DNA from: Calliphora vicina
Lineage: Eukaryota > Arthropoda > Insecta > Diptera > Calliphoridae
Reading direction: 5' to 3'
Assembly (NCBI RefSeq): GCF_958450345.1
Contig: NC_088780.1
Coordinates: 62,271,533-62,335,532 of the forward strand
Length of the DNA: 64,000 bases
Shown here: positions 45,246 through 57,119 of the stretch, piece by piece
Layout: every line of letters starts with the position of its first letter
Numbering within the stretch: the stretch's first letter is position 1
The notes under the pieces: model-generated
Told to the model about the DNA's origin: nothing
The model's database searches: none
Seen by the model: only the letters and a program-made list of their open reading frames with translations
Program-made: the position numbers and the translations under genes

Positions 45246-47363
45246 TAAGTCGACTTAAGAAAGATTTGAGTTATATATGCTACATTATTCTCTTCATAGA
45301 ACTGTATGTATACGTGAAATCCATACCTTCCTAACTTTCTTATTTAAAAAGTTATTAATTAGAAACATATTGGCTTAAGTCCTAAGGAAGACTACGCATT
45401 TACAATAATCGCCAAAATATACTTAAGAAAACATTCAATTATATTTTATTTTGTTTAAATAGCTTATAATGACTTTAGTTGTTATTGTTATTTTTCACAA
45501 AATAAATATTCATAAATATGAGTGCTGTTATAAGAGCCAAACTAAGGATAAGCGATTATTGCAAATTGGCTTAATTATTTGACATGTAATATTTAAATAT
45601 GTAATAACAGCTTAACTCAATATATGCCAAGCAACAATCAAAACACTTATTTTCAACAAACGCCTAATCAGACATTTGCACTTTCAATTTAGTATTTCTG
45701 AGTTGCATTAAGCGATGATATTTGTTTTTATTAAATATTTCTCTAATAAATAAAGCTTTTGTTATAATTTTTCATTTTAGCATTGTGGGGGTAAGAATCT
45801 TTGATTCTGCATTCTACTTTTTCTATTGCAATCTTTTATTTTTTTCAGAATCGCTTTTATAACTAGAAATAGCTTTTTCTCAAAAACATGATTTTTGAAT
45901 TAGGCGGTTATTGCTTGTGACCACAGAATTATATGTTAAGTATATTATTAACAAAACAAAATCTACCCTATCTAGTACTGGAACAGATCAAGAGATGGAG
46001 ATGGTTATTCCACATAGTAACACTCACATTCATAGATTTGTTTTATTTGTAATATTTTACTCCAGTATATTTATAAGATATAAATATTAATGTATCCGTT
46101 TTATCATTGAATAAAGATAAATTAAATAAAAAATAAATTTTATTGTTATAAGTACTATAGCATAGAAAAAATAGTTAATTTAACTAAACAGATATTTTAT
46201 TACAAAGATAATTTACCAAAAATAAAAGTATAAATTAGCTTTACTATCATTTGTAATTTTGAAAAGTTTATAAGCAAGTTTAACAAAAATTGTTGTTGAT
46301 TTTTCGAACAAGAAAATCAACTAAAATTTAAGTCATATTTACTAAATAACTTTGTAAATGCCATTCTACCCTTGCGCTTAGTTGAATTTATACTATATTT
46401 TTAGGCAATGTAACCTACATAAATAATTTTTTGTGTGTAGAATATAATTTTTTCAAAAACGTCAACGATGAAAATATACGCTTTTCCAGTATTCGTCCTG
46501 GACGATCTAAGAATAGCTAAACTGTTTCAAAACTAAAATCCGAATGGTAGTGTAAAATACAAAGTCAGTTTTAATGATGAGTACAAACATCTTCCAGTAC
46601 GAATGAAAAAATACCCAGGATATATAGATCCACAATCACTTCACCAATAATATCTTCCAATATCCACCAGTAAATGGAAACATCTACAGGAATTGAAATC
46701 GGTGATACCTAATGAATATCATTCTGTCTATGATAATCTTCATTCAAAATAAATGCAATTTATTTAATAAATATTAATAAAAATCATAACACTAACCATA
46801 CAGATAATTATTTGGACCAGAAGTAAGTTCTTTTTCTATTTTTCTTAATCCTAAAATTATTTAAAAGTGAAAAACAACAGTATTTAAAAAATTTTTTTCA
46901 AACAAAATGGTTTTCCTACACATTTTAATATTAACATCGAAAATTTTTTAAGACAAAATGGTTTATCTACCGTTAAAATGCGAATAACGGGTTTTATTTT
47001 ATAATTTATATTTTAGGGAATTAGTAGAAGCCTATCAATCATATTGTGGAAGATCGATTTGTTAAATACCCACTAGTTAGAGAATTAAACAGTTTTTTGC
47101 TTCTCCTGAACAATCAGGTTTTTGCAGATAAACCATTTCGGATAAATGCCGTCGATATGATATATAATATGGTACTGTTTAGAAATCAATATTTTTATTG
47201 TAATTCAATACCAAAATGAAAAATATCCTACTACACTTTAATTAAATTTATTCGATTATCCAAAAAAAAAAAAAAATGGAATTATTGCGTTTTGTTATGG
47301 ACCTCCTTATATATGCTTAATATCATGTCTAGTTCCACTATTATAGAAAATTCACAAATACCG
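45246..47363. other. Repeat remnants, no intact gene
   Basis: 45246-46035 belongs to the outer inverted-repeat element. At about 46555-46755 (+) a broken frame reads 'YKVSFNDEYKHLPVRMKKYP' and later 'SKWKHLQELKSVIPNEYHSV' 'YDNLHSK'. It looks like the tail of a TE-encoded protein but I cannot name it. The rest is AT-rich. Confidence 0.4.
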
Positions 47364-47366
47364 TTA

Positions 47367-48053
47367 TACCATGTTCACACGACGGCATTATTCGTCATTC
47401 ACGCTCTCATTCGTCATTCAACCCCCAATTACGAACTGAATTACATGATTCGCCATACAAAATTTCAAGTGCGAATTACCATGTTCGTACGTAATTCAGT
47501 TTGAATTACCTTATGAATTGCGAACGAATGACTGTCATCTCTAATTTTTATCGATTATTTATGTATCAAAATCAGCTATCCAAACAAGCTATCAAAACAA
47601 AACAAAGAAAAAGATTTTTGTATTAAATAAATAAATTAAAAGAAATAAAAAGTGTGATTAAAGTTAAATTCATTTGTAGAAGTAGCAGCTCTGCCATTCT
47701 TTCAGCCCACACCTCTAATAAAGCCCGCTCGCTGCCCTGGTCCCACTTGCTGGCACTTTTTCTTTTTTCTAATAATGAAAATAATAATTAAATTATATTT
47801 GTTTAATTAATAATGCTACAATTTTATGTTTTTACTTACCTTATTTATCCATTGCCATATTACAAATTTAAAATTCGCACCAAACAAACAAAATATACAA
47901 AAAAACAAAACATGTAAACAGAAGAAAAAAAACAAGAAGAAGAAATAAATAAATGTCAAACTGAATTACGAATGTTGTCGTGTAAACATGTTGATTCGCA
48001 ATCGTAATTCAAAACGCGAATTAAGTAATTCAGACTGCCGTGGAAACATGGCA
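47367..48053. mobile_element. PIF/Harbinger-type element, copy 2, uninterrupted
   Basis: Inverse orientation to copy 1. Ends TACCATGTTCACACGACGGC and, inverted, TGCCATGTTTCCACGGCAGT, with TTA on both sides. The minus strand keeps an ATG (MDK), an intron-like gap and 'SASKWDQGSERALLEVWAER' 'MAELL', a Myb/SANT-like helix. 687 bp. Confidence 0.85.
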
Positions 48054-48201
48054 TTAGAAGGATTACTGTATCCAATTTAGCATTTCAATGTTCATCTATA
48101 TACACTGACTCAAACAATTGTCCGTATCCTATACGTGACATTTGTACGCCTATATAGTGAAATAGATTTTGCAAAAATAAGAGTATCTGAAAAATAATTT
48201 G

Positions 48202-49312
48202 GTCTTTATGTTCCACTCAAGATAAAAACGAACTCGAGTATTTTCTTAAAAGTCATGAAGTTGATATAATATTAGTTTCGGAAACCCATTTGAAGTATAT
48301 AAGTTTATTTAAGATAAATGGATATGTTTTTTATGACACAAATGATCCAAGAGATAGAGCATGTGGAGGCTCTGGAATTTTAATTAAAACCAGTATCAAA
48401 CAACATTCAATGTGTGATATTTGTGAAGATTATCTTCAAGCTACGACAATCTGTTTGGATGATTGCTACAGAAACCTATTAATTTCGTCGATATATTCAC
48501 CTCCAAGGTTTTCGATTACTGAAAACAAATATGAACATTTTTACGAATCACTAGGACCCCGATTCCTGGCAGCTGGCGATTATAATGCTAAGCATACTCA
48601 CTGGGGATCAAGACTTGTAACCACGAAAGGTGCCGCTTTGTTTAATACAATTTCTAAATTGAATTTGAATGTGCTGTCGAGCGGAGAACCAACATACTGG
48701 CCTACTGACCCAAGCAAAATACCCGATGTCATTGATTTTGCAGTTACAAAAAATTTACCAATGGAACTAATGCAGGTTAAATCTTCATTAGAATTATCTT
48801 GGGATCACTCACCCACCTTTGTTACTCTATTGAACCCCCTAGAAATAGTATCCCCGAATGGTCACTCTGCAATATCAAGCACGAAAATAAATTGGTTGAA
48901 ATATAGAAAATATATTAGCACACACAGTACAGAAAATATATCTCTAAGAACACCAGAAGATATCGATATCTCACTCAAAAATTTTGAACAAAACTTAAAA
49001 CTTGCTGTTGAACACGCCACTCAAATAACCCAACAAATAAGATACAATAGACTCTATTCTGCAGACATTGAACAGTTATTAGCTGAAAAAAGAAGAGTTC
49101 GTCGAGAGTGGCAACTCTATAGATCCCCTCAACTTAAAACGGAGCTTAGAAAATGTCGCAAACGCCTCAGTATGCTTCTTCACAAACGCAAAACTGAATC
49201 GATTAATAAATATCTGGAGAACTTAGATGCCACCCAGTACTCAAACTACTCTCTATGGCGAGCTACAAAAAAATTTAAAAATACCTGTTATGAGCAGACC
49301 TCCTCTACGTAA
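48202..49312 (+). pseudogene. Jockey endonuclease and linker region
   Basis: The frame runs from 'NELEYFLKSHEVDIILVSET' through 'GGSGILIKTSIKQH' and 'AAGDYNAKHTHWGSRLVTTK' (the GD.NAKH..WGS motif of AP-type endonucleases) to 'LELSWDHSPTFVTLL' (SDH-like catalytic motif, here SWDHSP). The start is missing, so the ORF opens within the domain. It would nick target DNA during retrotransposition. A frameshift near 49235-49312 leads into the next frame. Confidence 0.85.
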
Positions 49313-49694
49313 TACTAGTGGAGGCTGGTCGAGAAACGATACTGAAAAAGGAAACCTGTTTGTTAGTCATCTAAAGTATGTATTTTCCCCAAACGAGTCA
49401 AACGACATACTAGAGTTACCACCTACTTTACCCCATATTACTGCAGCTGAACCACTTCGTTTTGAGATTTCAGATATTGACAAGGCTATTGTTGATTTAA
49501 ACTCCAAAAAATCACCTGGTATTGATAAAATCAGTAACAAGATGCTCCTCGAGCTACCCCAAATTGCATTAAGAATTATCCTATTTATTTTTAATGCTAT
49601 ATTACGCCTTGAATATTATCCACCAGAATGGAAGGTTTCTTTAGTTACAATGATACCTAAGCCGGGAAAAGATCACAGTAAAGTAGAATCATAG
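49227..49694 (+). pseudogene. Jockey pre-RT region
   Basis: Reads 'FEISDIDKAIVDLNSKKSPG' 'IDKISNKMLLELP', the conserved block before the reverse transcriptase, then 'YPPEWKVSLVTMIPKPGKDH'. It ends at the hAT-type MITE insertion. Confidence 0.85.
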
Positions 49695-49703
49695 CCTATT
49701 GTC

Positions 49704-50502
49704 TAGGGTATTCAATCGATTAACCGTTAATCGGTTAACCGATTAATTTTTGACGGTTAACTGTTCGAATAATTTAAAATTGCCAATTTTCGAATAACAA
49801 ATAAACCGATTAATTTGTGTCGATTAACCGAAATTCCCTTTATTTTGCACTTTTGCACATATTTTTTTGTAATTATTTTTCCGTTTCAATTAAAAAATTT
49901 CCAATTAAAATTACATATTTTTTCGAACAAGAGTATAAAAACTGACATATTTAATTTACATGTATTTGAAACTTTGTATTTACATTTATAGACGAAATTT
50001 TTTTGGAAAAGAGTTTTTTATCAGAACTTAACAAAACTGTTAAAAGTATTCAATAACTAATACAATCCAAAAAGGACTCCAATGGTATGACTAAAAAAAG
50101 AAATGATATTTTGGATATTCTTTATCATGATTTCGATTTCTCCAACAACACATCAGCGAGAGAGTTTTTTCCAAGCCAAGTTTTATTAAATCTAAAGAAA
50201 AAAATAGTTTTAAAGGAAAACATTTAAATTATATTGTTTTTTTAAAAGATTATTTCAGAAGTTTTCAATAAAACCCTAAAAAAAACTCACATGTGTATAC
50301 AAAAAGGATCTCAAATATCATATTTGCTATTGTTTTTTGGTTGAATTGTTGTTGTATTTTCAATTTAAAATTAAAATATAAATTATTCGGTTAATCGAAT
50401 AATTTTAAATTAACCGATTATTAACCGAATAAATCTAAAGCCCGATTAATTATTTGCTCGATTAACCGATTAAACCAGAAACCCGATTAATTGAATACCC
50501 TA
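49704..50502. mobile_element. hAT-type MITE, TSD CTATTGTC, in the Jockey ORF
   Basis: Ends TAGGGTATTCAATCGATTAA and, inverted, TAGGGTATTCAATTAATCGG. CTATTGTC lies at 49696-49703 and 50503-50510. Many 'cggttaaccgatt' palindromic motifs lie next to both ends. 799 bp. Confidence 0.9.
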
Positions 50503-50510
50503 CTATTGTC

Positions 50511-51640
50511 AAATATATCAAAGCTATTCGAAAAACTGTTAATGCACAAGTTAAAGCCGATAGTGAATCATTTTGATTATATTCCAACTCATCAATTCGG
50601 ATTTCGAGAAAAACATAACACCATAGAACAAACTCAAAGGTTGGTAGAAATCATATCCAAGACATTTGAAGAAAAAAAATATTGTTCTGCACTCTTCATC
50701 GACGTTTCGCAAGCCTTCGACAAAGTATGACATGAAGGATTATCAATAAAAATAAAACAATATTTACCAGTGAACACACACAAGCTTCTAGAAAGTTATT
50801 TAAGTCATCGAAAGTTCGTTCTTAAAGAGGGAGACTTTATAAGTTCATCACATCCTATTGAAGCAGGCGTACCCCAAGGAAGTATACTGGGTCCCTTCCT
50901 ATATTTGCTATATACTTGTGATATGCCTACAAACAGTCGAACACAGATATCAACTTTTGCTGATGACACAGCTATACTAGCCATTCATGAAAACCCCCAA
51001 GAAGCATCTGTACTTTTACAAGACCATATACTCGACATAGAAAGGTGGTTAAAACAATGGAGAATAAAAGTAAACGAGCAAAAATGTATACATCTTACAT
51101 TCACATTGCGTAGAGAATCGTGCCCTCCAATCATAATAAATAATAATATAATAGCTCAACAAACTGAAGTTAAATATCTAGGTCTGCATCTAGACCGACG
51201 TCTTACCTGGAAAAAGCATATACATAGATACGAAATTGACTCAAATGAAGTTAAAATTACTACAAATTTACTGGCTAATTGGTAAAAACTCGAGATTGAG
51301 TTTAGATTGCAAACTTTTGCTGTACAGCTCAATAATAAAACCCATATGGTGCTATGGAATTCAATTATGGGCACGGCCTCAGCTTCTAATATTGAAAAAA
51401 TTCAAAGATTCCAAAATAAAATATTACGAATGATAACAGCAGCGCCTTGGTATGTGAGAAATATTAACATTCATAAGGACCTCCCTGGTGAAAAGAGAAA
51501 TAAAAAAACAAGCGGAGTCATATTTGAAAAAGTTAGAAGTTCACCCAAACCCACTTGCACGAACATTAATGAGAAGTAATGGCTACATCCGACTAAGAAG
51601 AAGGTGGGACGTAAATAAAAATGAATATGTATTTAGATTT
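50511..51640 (+). pseudogene. Jockey reverse transcriptase region
   Basis: Contains 'LSNISKLFEKLLMHKLKPIV', 'HQFGFREKHNTIEQTQRLVE', 'CSALFIDVSQAFDKV' and, after a stop, 'IEAGVPQGSILGPFLYLLYT' and the catalytic box 'STFADDTAIL' (FADD, as in the Jockey clade). It ends in 'NPLARTLMRSNGYIRLRRRW'. At least two frame breaks. Confidence 0.88.
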
Positions 51641-51807
51641 AAGATTTGAACAAATTATTGATAGTTCACATTATTTTGTGAAGATACAATAAATAAAATA
51701 TTAAAAAAAAATTAATAAAAAAATGTTCCATTCAGAGGGTACTATATTTTAAAATAATAAAAAGTTCTTTCAAAATATTGTTCTCCAAAATATTGATCGA
51801 AATAAGC

Positions 51808-52692
51808 ATGATATAAAAAATACAAGGTAGTTTCATTTTCTCTTTATGTCAACCTAATTAAGCATTTGACAATAAATGGGATTTGAAGTTTATGTCTAAA
51901 AGAAAGCTACCATATTCATTAAACTTAATCCGATTTTTGCCTTTATTGAAGTATATTTAAATATATTTGATTCAAAATATTATTGTGCGTTTATCCGAGG
52001 CATTGAGCAGCAACACAATTCTGGCCAAGGTTTTCAATTCCTGAGTATCGTTAATATAAGGATTTAGTTTATGCTTGATTGTGGTTATATCTGCAACTAA
52101 ATCACAAAGCTGTTTGCCGGCACAAACCTCTTGCACCTCTACGAATAAGAGAACAACAAATAATCTCTTAATAAGATTTGAGAGACAATTTCATTGGGAC
52201 AACTCTCCGATTCTTGGTATGATGAATCTCTAGCCAACACAGAAAGTAGTTCCAGTAAAGACTGCAGTAACACGTTTGTAGCACATGCTAGTTTTATAAA
52301 AAAAGTCGACCACAAAATCCTTTTGATGCAACAATTGAGGCAACGTTAGAATTTCTCTGATAAATTTAAAAACATCAATTTTTTTAAAGTCTGATTGAAA
52401 AAGGTATCACTATCTTCGGGCAGCTCTTAATTGTCATGGCCTATGTGATATAAAGGCACACGACTTAGATTAATCCGTTTTTTATCTATTTTAAATATAA
52501 ATTGCAGTATTGTGAACTGTTACATACTACACATATTGCATTGAAAATTTCTTGGAGTATTGTAACATTTTTCTAAATGTGACAACGCTTCACTGAATAT
52601 TTACAAATAAAATAAACTTCAAAAATCCTCTTTCTTGTCAAAAAAATATAAATGAAACTACCTTGTAATTTTTTTTATATCATGGAGGGTAT
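51808..52692. mobile_element. Inverted-repeat element enclosing a gene fragment
   Basis: The left 'atgatataaaaaatacaagg' + 'tagtttcat' is the inverse of the right 'atgaaactaccttgtaattt' + 'tatatcat'. Arms about 35 bp. The decayed coding fragment at 52000-52440 lies between them. No target duplication was found. Confidence 0.5.
51995..52440 (-). pseudogene. Decayed host-like gene fragment, unrecognised
   Basis: Minus-strand pieces in shifting frames read 'IDVFKFIREILTLPQLLHQK', 'IKLACATNVLLQSLLELLSV' 'LARDSSYQES' and 'EVQEVCAGKQLCDLVADITT' 'IKHKLNPYINDTQELKTLAR'. The composition is that of a helical cellular protein, not of a known TE protein. At least two frameshifts and a stop. I cannot name the source gene. 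Confidence 0.5.
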
Positions 52693-52699
52693 CATAAGG

Positions 52700-53490
52700 G
52701 TATATCGTACACTCATAAAAAAATTGAGTTATCCGTACTTAAATCAATCCGGAGAGGAGTGCGGATTTTCTTAAACCGAGTACATAATACTTGATTCAAG
52801 TACGGATTAATCAAGCCCAAAAATCTTAATTTTAGCTCTCCCTAAGTACGGTCGAGATTGAATTAATCTTAAAATGAGCTTGATTCAAGAATTCTAAACA
52901 TGTTTTAAGCACGAATTCATATACGAATTCGTATACGTGACATAAAACGGAATCATTTTGAGGTACATGTAGAAATATGCGAAAATATTCGAATACACTA
53001 AACGAAATATTTTTCCTTTACAATCCGTCATATTTAAATATAAACAATCTTTGGATGATTTTATAATAAATAAAATTTAATATCGTACGTGGCCTACCGT
53101 ACGTGACAGATTTTTCTCTTATAATAAAACAATATATATTCTGTAAATATATGTATACAAAAACTAAAAAAATTAATAGAAAATATACATTCGGTTTCTA
53201 TGAACAATTTGACAATACCAAAAAACAATCAGAGTCAAATTCATTTCATACTACAAGCTAATTGGGAGCCTAGTTTTTGCAGCAATTTTAGCCTAAAACA
53301 TACCTAAAGCATTCAAAAATTATATATAATCAATTTAAAATATTATGTTTGTCTTTAAAATGTTGTAATATGATCTAAATAATTTTTAAAATAAATTAGT
53401 AAAATTTTATTATTTTCTTCTACTCAAATCATCTTGAAAAAAAGTTTCAAGGGTTTTTGTTTTTTCAGTCGTGGTAGCGATTCTCGTGGA
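52700..53490. other. Repeat-rich, no gene recognised
   Basis: Contains 'atacgaattcgtatacgtgacat' near 52920 and 'cgtacgtggcctaccgtacg' near 53085, palindromic patches possibly belonging to the putative Tc1/mariner outer element. No coding region. Confidence 0.35.
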
Positions 53491-53498
53491 ATTGCCCA

Positions 53499-53780
53499 TA
53501 TTTGATTATAATTCGACAAATACTTAACCAATTTGAATAAAGTAAATGTTTTTTAAAAGTCCAAAAAGTGATTATAAAAATAGCCAATTATTAGTAAAAT
53601 AAAAAAAATTCACATTTATTTTTAACAAAAAAAAATAAAAATAGTTCAAAATATTAACATTTTTTTTTTTGTTAAAAATAAATGTGAACCTTTTTTTATT
53701 TTACTATTAATTGGCTATTTTTATAATTTGTTTACTTTATTCGAATCGGGTAAGTATTTTTCGAATTATAATCAAATATA
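53499..53780. repeat. Long palindrome, arms ~130 bp
   Basis: The left arm ('gattataattcgacaaatac' to 'attcacatttatttttaac') is matched inverted by the right arm ('gttaaaaataaatgtgaa' to 'tatttttcgaattataatc'), with an A/T-rich centre near 53640. A foldback MITE or an inverted duplication. Confidence 0.8.
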
Positions 53781-53830
53781 TTTTAAGCTGTAAGGGGTAC
53801 GGACAATTCTTTAAGTCAGTGTATGTATAT

Positions 53831-54327
53831 TGTTCAAGTCTGAATGAATGGTGTCGGTACTCCCATCCTTGGCTTTCCCTTTTTAGGACCGTTTTATCCT
53901 ACATCTGATGACAGACGACAATTGGAAGCGCTAATGTCATCAGAAATATTATTTTTACTTATTTTCTTAATATAAATTTTTGTTGTTGTAATTTGGCGAA
54001 TCGTCGCCATAGCTTTTTGATATTTGAATTTTGTAAAGTTGTGTTTTTAACTCAAATTTTGAAATTATAAATTGTTATTTAATTAATTTGTAATTAAATA
54101 TAAATTATATTGGAATTAAATTGTTAAACCCTAAATAGTGGAAAAACAAATAAAAAGGAAAGTGATATCGATCACAATATTATATGAATGACAAAATAAA
54201 ACAAATTTTTTCTCTTGTTTGTTAGTGCCATATTGTTGGTGCTTTTTTTCTAGCCAAATAATTGGATATTTGGCCAGTCCTCCTGGATTCCAAATCCTCT
54301 CCAGGGCACACCATCGGTAGATTTACA
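53831..54327 (+). repeat. 5' LTR of the BEL/Pao element
   Basis: Begins TGTTCAAGTCTGAATGAATG and ends GGTAGATTTACA. Followed by TTGGTCCTTCGAACCGGATT, a TGG-led segment in the position of the primer-binding site. 497 bp. Confidence 0.85.
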
Positions 54328-57119
54328 TTGGTCCTTCGAACCGGATTAGAGGATTAGTGGATTCTTGGTGGAACAGAAGACTTTGTCGGAAAAAAAGGTG
54401 AAATTTGTTTTATTTTAATTTTATTTATTTGTCTTGTACAAAATTTTGTTTTTAGTACAAGATAAATAATTTGTTTTATAAAAGGCAATACAGTGTGAAA
54501 GGTCTGTGAATTAAATAAGTACTAATGGACACCTTATTATCATTTTGCACTGCCTTATTACAAATATCTCACAATAGATAGGTATTGTGAATAAAAGGTG
54601 TGTGAATTTGATATATTTAGTAAATACACCAACTAATTTACTTAAATTTAGTTGGCAATTCCCCTTATTGTTTTATTGAGTAACTCTGTTTTTTTGATCG
54701 TAAAACATTATTACCCACACACAACCTGGTTGTCATTTTAATGACATTTGGAACATCTTTTTTTTGTTTAGACTTTTTTTGACATTTTGATTTTTTTACA
54801 TTTTGTTTGGTTCGTAAAGAACAAATTTTAATAGATTTTATAAATACATAAATATTTTAACAAATTGGGACGGTGAATAATTTTTAACAAAAGTTTATTT
54901 ATTTCATACATTTTAAATTGAAATAATTCATTGTGTATATCAAATAAAGTGAAAATAAACGAAATTGTAGTAATCAAAATAATTAAGACAAATAAAATTG
55001 TCAACAACAGCACATCGTAGTGAAGGATTTCAGGTACATTAGTTACGCCAACAAACCGGAGCAAGCTTCTACCCATGGACATCCCTTAGCCTCAACAACA
55101 GGTAGATTTGAATCAGACATCCAGCCGGCATCTTCAACGGCGTACCACACCACACAGCAACCAGACTTGCCAGTATTGGGGATTTGTCCTCAAAGATGGG
55201 GATTTTGTAATGATTTTGGGGACAGCAAATTTCGTTTGGGGACTGGGGATTTTATTCGGGATAGATTAAAATATTTCGGGGATTTTATGGGGATAAATTA
55301 TTTAGGTTAGGTTTGTTTTTATTGCAGGTAATAGCAATAAGTTACCAATAATTGAACTTTATGTTTAATGCTATTAAATGTATGTATCATAACACATAAT
55401 ATGATATAATCTTTAAATCCAAATCAGTATCTTGTCGAATTTTATGTGCAGATCACAAAAAATTTAGATGGTAAAGTTAAATTGAATTTACAATCGGTTA
55501 TTCTCAACTCGGTTTATGCTAAATCTTTGGTTAAAAAATATAAAAAATGTTCAACCAATTGGAATGAAACTTTGAAACTAAACTTTGACTAATTCATAAG
55601 AATTTTGGTTTGAAGGAACCTTCTTAATATTTTAACAACTAATTTTATTGGGTATTGCCCAATTAATTTCATATGAAGCTTAATTTTTGTGAACATTTCA
55701 AGAAAAACTAAATTTTGGGGATATTTTTAATTTTGGTTGGGGACAGGCATTAAAAGTACCTGGCATCCCTGACAGCAACCAACAATACAACGGCTGCTGC
55801 TTTTGTGAGCGTTTTAATGTATGAGGTGCAACCAGGTATCATTATTGTGTCAATTGGTTCACGTTTTATTGGCCACAAGCGGTAATATAAGAAGTGGTAC
55901 GTACATAGAAAACGGTGATTGTGTAGCAAAACAACTCGTTTTGTACAAAAGCGGTAAGCGAAAAATTTATACTTTCTTAATTGTTTTGTATTGCAAAAAA
56001 ATTTACGGACGTATTCATAAACGCTTAAAACTGTTTCATAAACTATTGTTAAGCAAAACTTTATAAATTGTATTTATAAAAGTTTAATAGCTTAAAATAT
56101 ATTTAAAAGACAAGTTTTAAGTGTACGAATTTAAAGTTCGACCGAATTCTTTTTGCCTTTTTCTTGCAAAAAGGTTATTTTAAGGATAAATGTTTATAAA
56201 TTCGGAATGATAAACGATATTATTGCAATTACTAAACATAATTTCAACTACACAGGGAAATAAATTCCACAATAGCATTTGATATTGTTTCGAATTCCTC
56301 CGGCATTAAAGCGAATTTTTTTTTGGATCACAAGTGTTTAGTAGATATTTGAATATTTTGTTGAAACTGGCTGATATTTTTATTTCATATGGTAAATTTT
56401 GTTTGGCATTTTACAAGGCTTTGATAGTATTTATTATTTTTTTGGAAATTTTGATTTTGAACTTTTTTTGATGATTTTTGTTCACATTTTTAAGATTTTG
56501 CTTGATTTATTAAAATGAGATATTGGAATTTTGTTTCTTGTGTTTATTTAAGTTTCTGGCAACTTTTTAGAGAAACAAACAAGTTTCTTTCAGACTTTCG
56601 TCCCCGTTTCTTTTTGGAAATTACGATAATTTTTGGAACTTTTGTGAAACAATAGTGTTTCATTTCACGTTTCCTTTTTATTTTCATTAAGATTTTTTGG
56701 ATTTTAAAGACTTATTGTGAAGCTTTAAGAGTTTTTACTTTTACGTTGAAATTTCTTGTTATGGTTTTTTGAAATTTCAAAAATTTTTGGAGCTTTGGTG
56801 AAACAATAGTATTTCATTTTACGTTTTTTGGTATTTTTGAGAAACAATCGAGTTTCTTTTGGAAATTGTTTACATTGAAGTTTTTGGACAAACTTTTTTT
56901 TTAATTTTGAGACCTTTTATTGGTTTTAATAACATTTGGCATTTTTCGAATTTTAAGATTTTTGGTTTATTTGAATTCATCTGGCAATTTTCAAGTTTTT
57001 TATATTATTTATAGTGCTTCAAATCTATAAGTTTGAGGATATTTGTATTTGCTTCGGTCGTTTAAAAATTTTCTGCCAGTTACATTTTCGAATTTTTATT
57101 TCTCATTTCGACAGCTAAG
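54328..57119 (+). other. BEL/Pao leader region
   Basis: Non-coding leader between LTR and gag, about 2.2 kb without the MITE at 55162-55771. It has long T-rich stretches, with 'gtttctttt' and 'gaaacaa' motifs recurring at 56560-56870. No gene recognised. Confidence 0.5.
55162..55771. mobile_element. hAT-type MITE, TSD ACAGCAAC
   Basis: Ends CAGACTTGCCAGTATT and, inverted, CAGGGATGCCAGGTACTT. ACAGCAAC lies at 55154-55161 and 55772-55779. Repeated 'ggggat' motifs fill the left half (55176-55300) and recur near the right end. 610 bp. Confidence 0.85.

Larger units (their letters stand above)
42003..46035. mobile_element. Outer inverted-repeat element holding a four-level nest
   Basis: 'atgttactatgtggaatgac' with 'catctct' and 'ctgttccagtactag' at 43120-43175 recurs inverted at 45975-46025. 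A further inverted pair ('aattctgtggtcataagcaa' at 43217) matches 45905-45930. The flanks left of the inserted hAT (42003-42026) also match the right end. The outer element was thus split by the insertions listed below. No gene of its own is seen, and no target duplication was identified. Confidence 0.6.
48190..51722 (+). mobile_element. Jockey-clade non-LTR retrotransposon, 5' truncated and split
   Basis: It begins inside the endonuclease domain and ends in an A-rich tail at about 51700. It lacks ORF1. A hAT-type MITE (49704-50502) splits it between the pre-RT region and the RT. Stops and frameshifts (for example after 'SQAFDKV' and near 51285) show it is dead. Confidence 0.85.
48103..53823. 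mobile_element. Putative Tc1/mariner-type outer element
   Basis: CACTGACTCAAACAATTGTCC at the left (48103) and its imperfect inverse (ggacaattctttaagtcagtg) at the right (53823) are both flanked by TA. If these are two ends of one element, the Jockey copy and the captured fragment were inserted later. The distance (5.7 kb) makes this tentative. Confidence 0.4.

Noticed and set aside
54328..54347. Naming the tRNA that primes the BEL/Pao element
   Set aside because: The segment after the LTR starts with TGG and is in the right place, but its complement did not fit a tRNA 3' end I could name safely.
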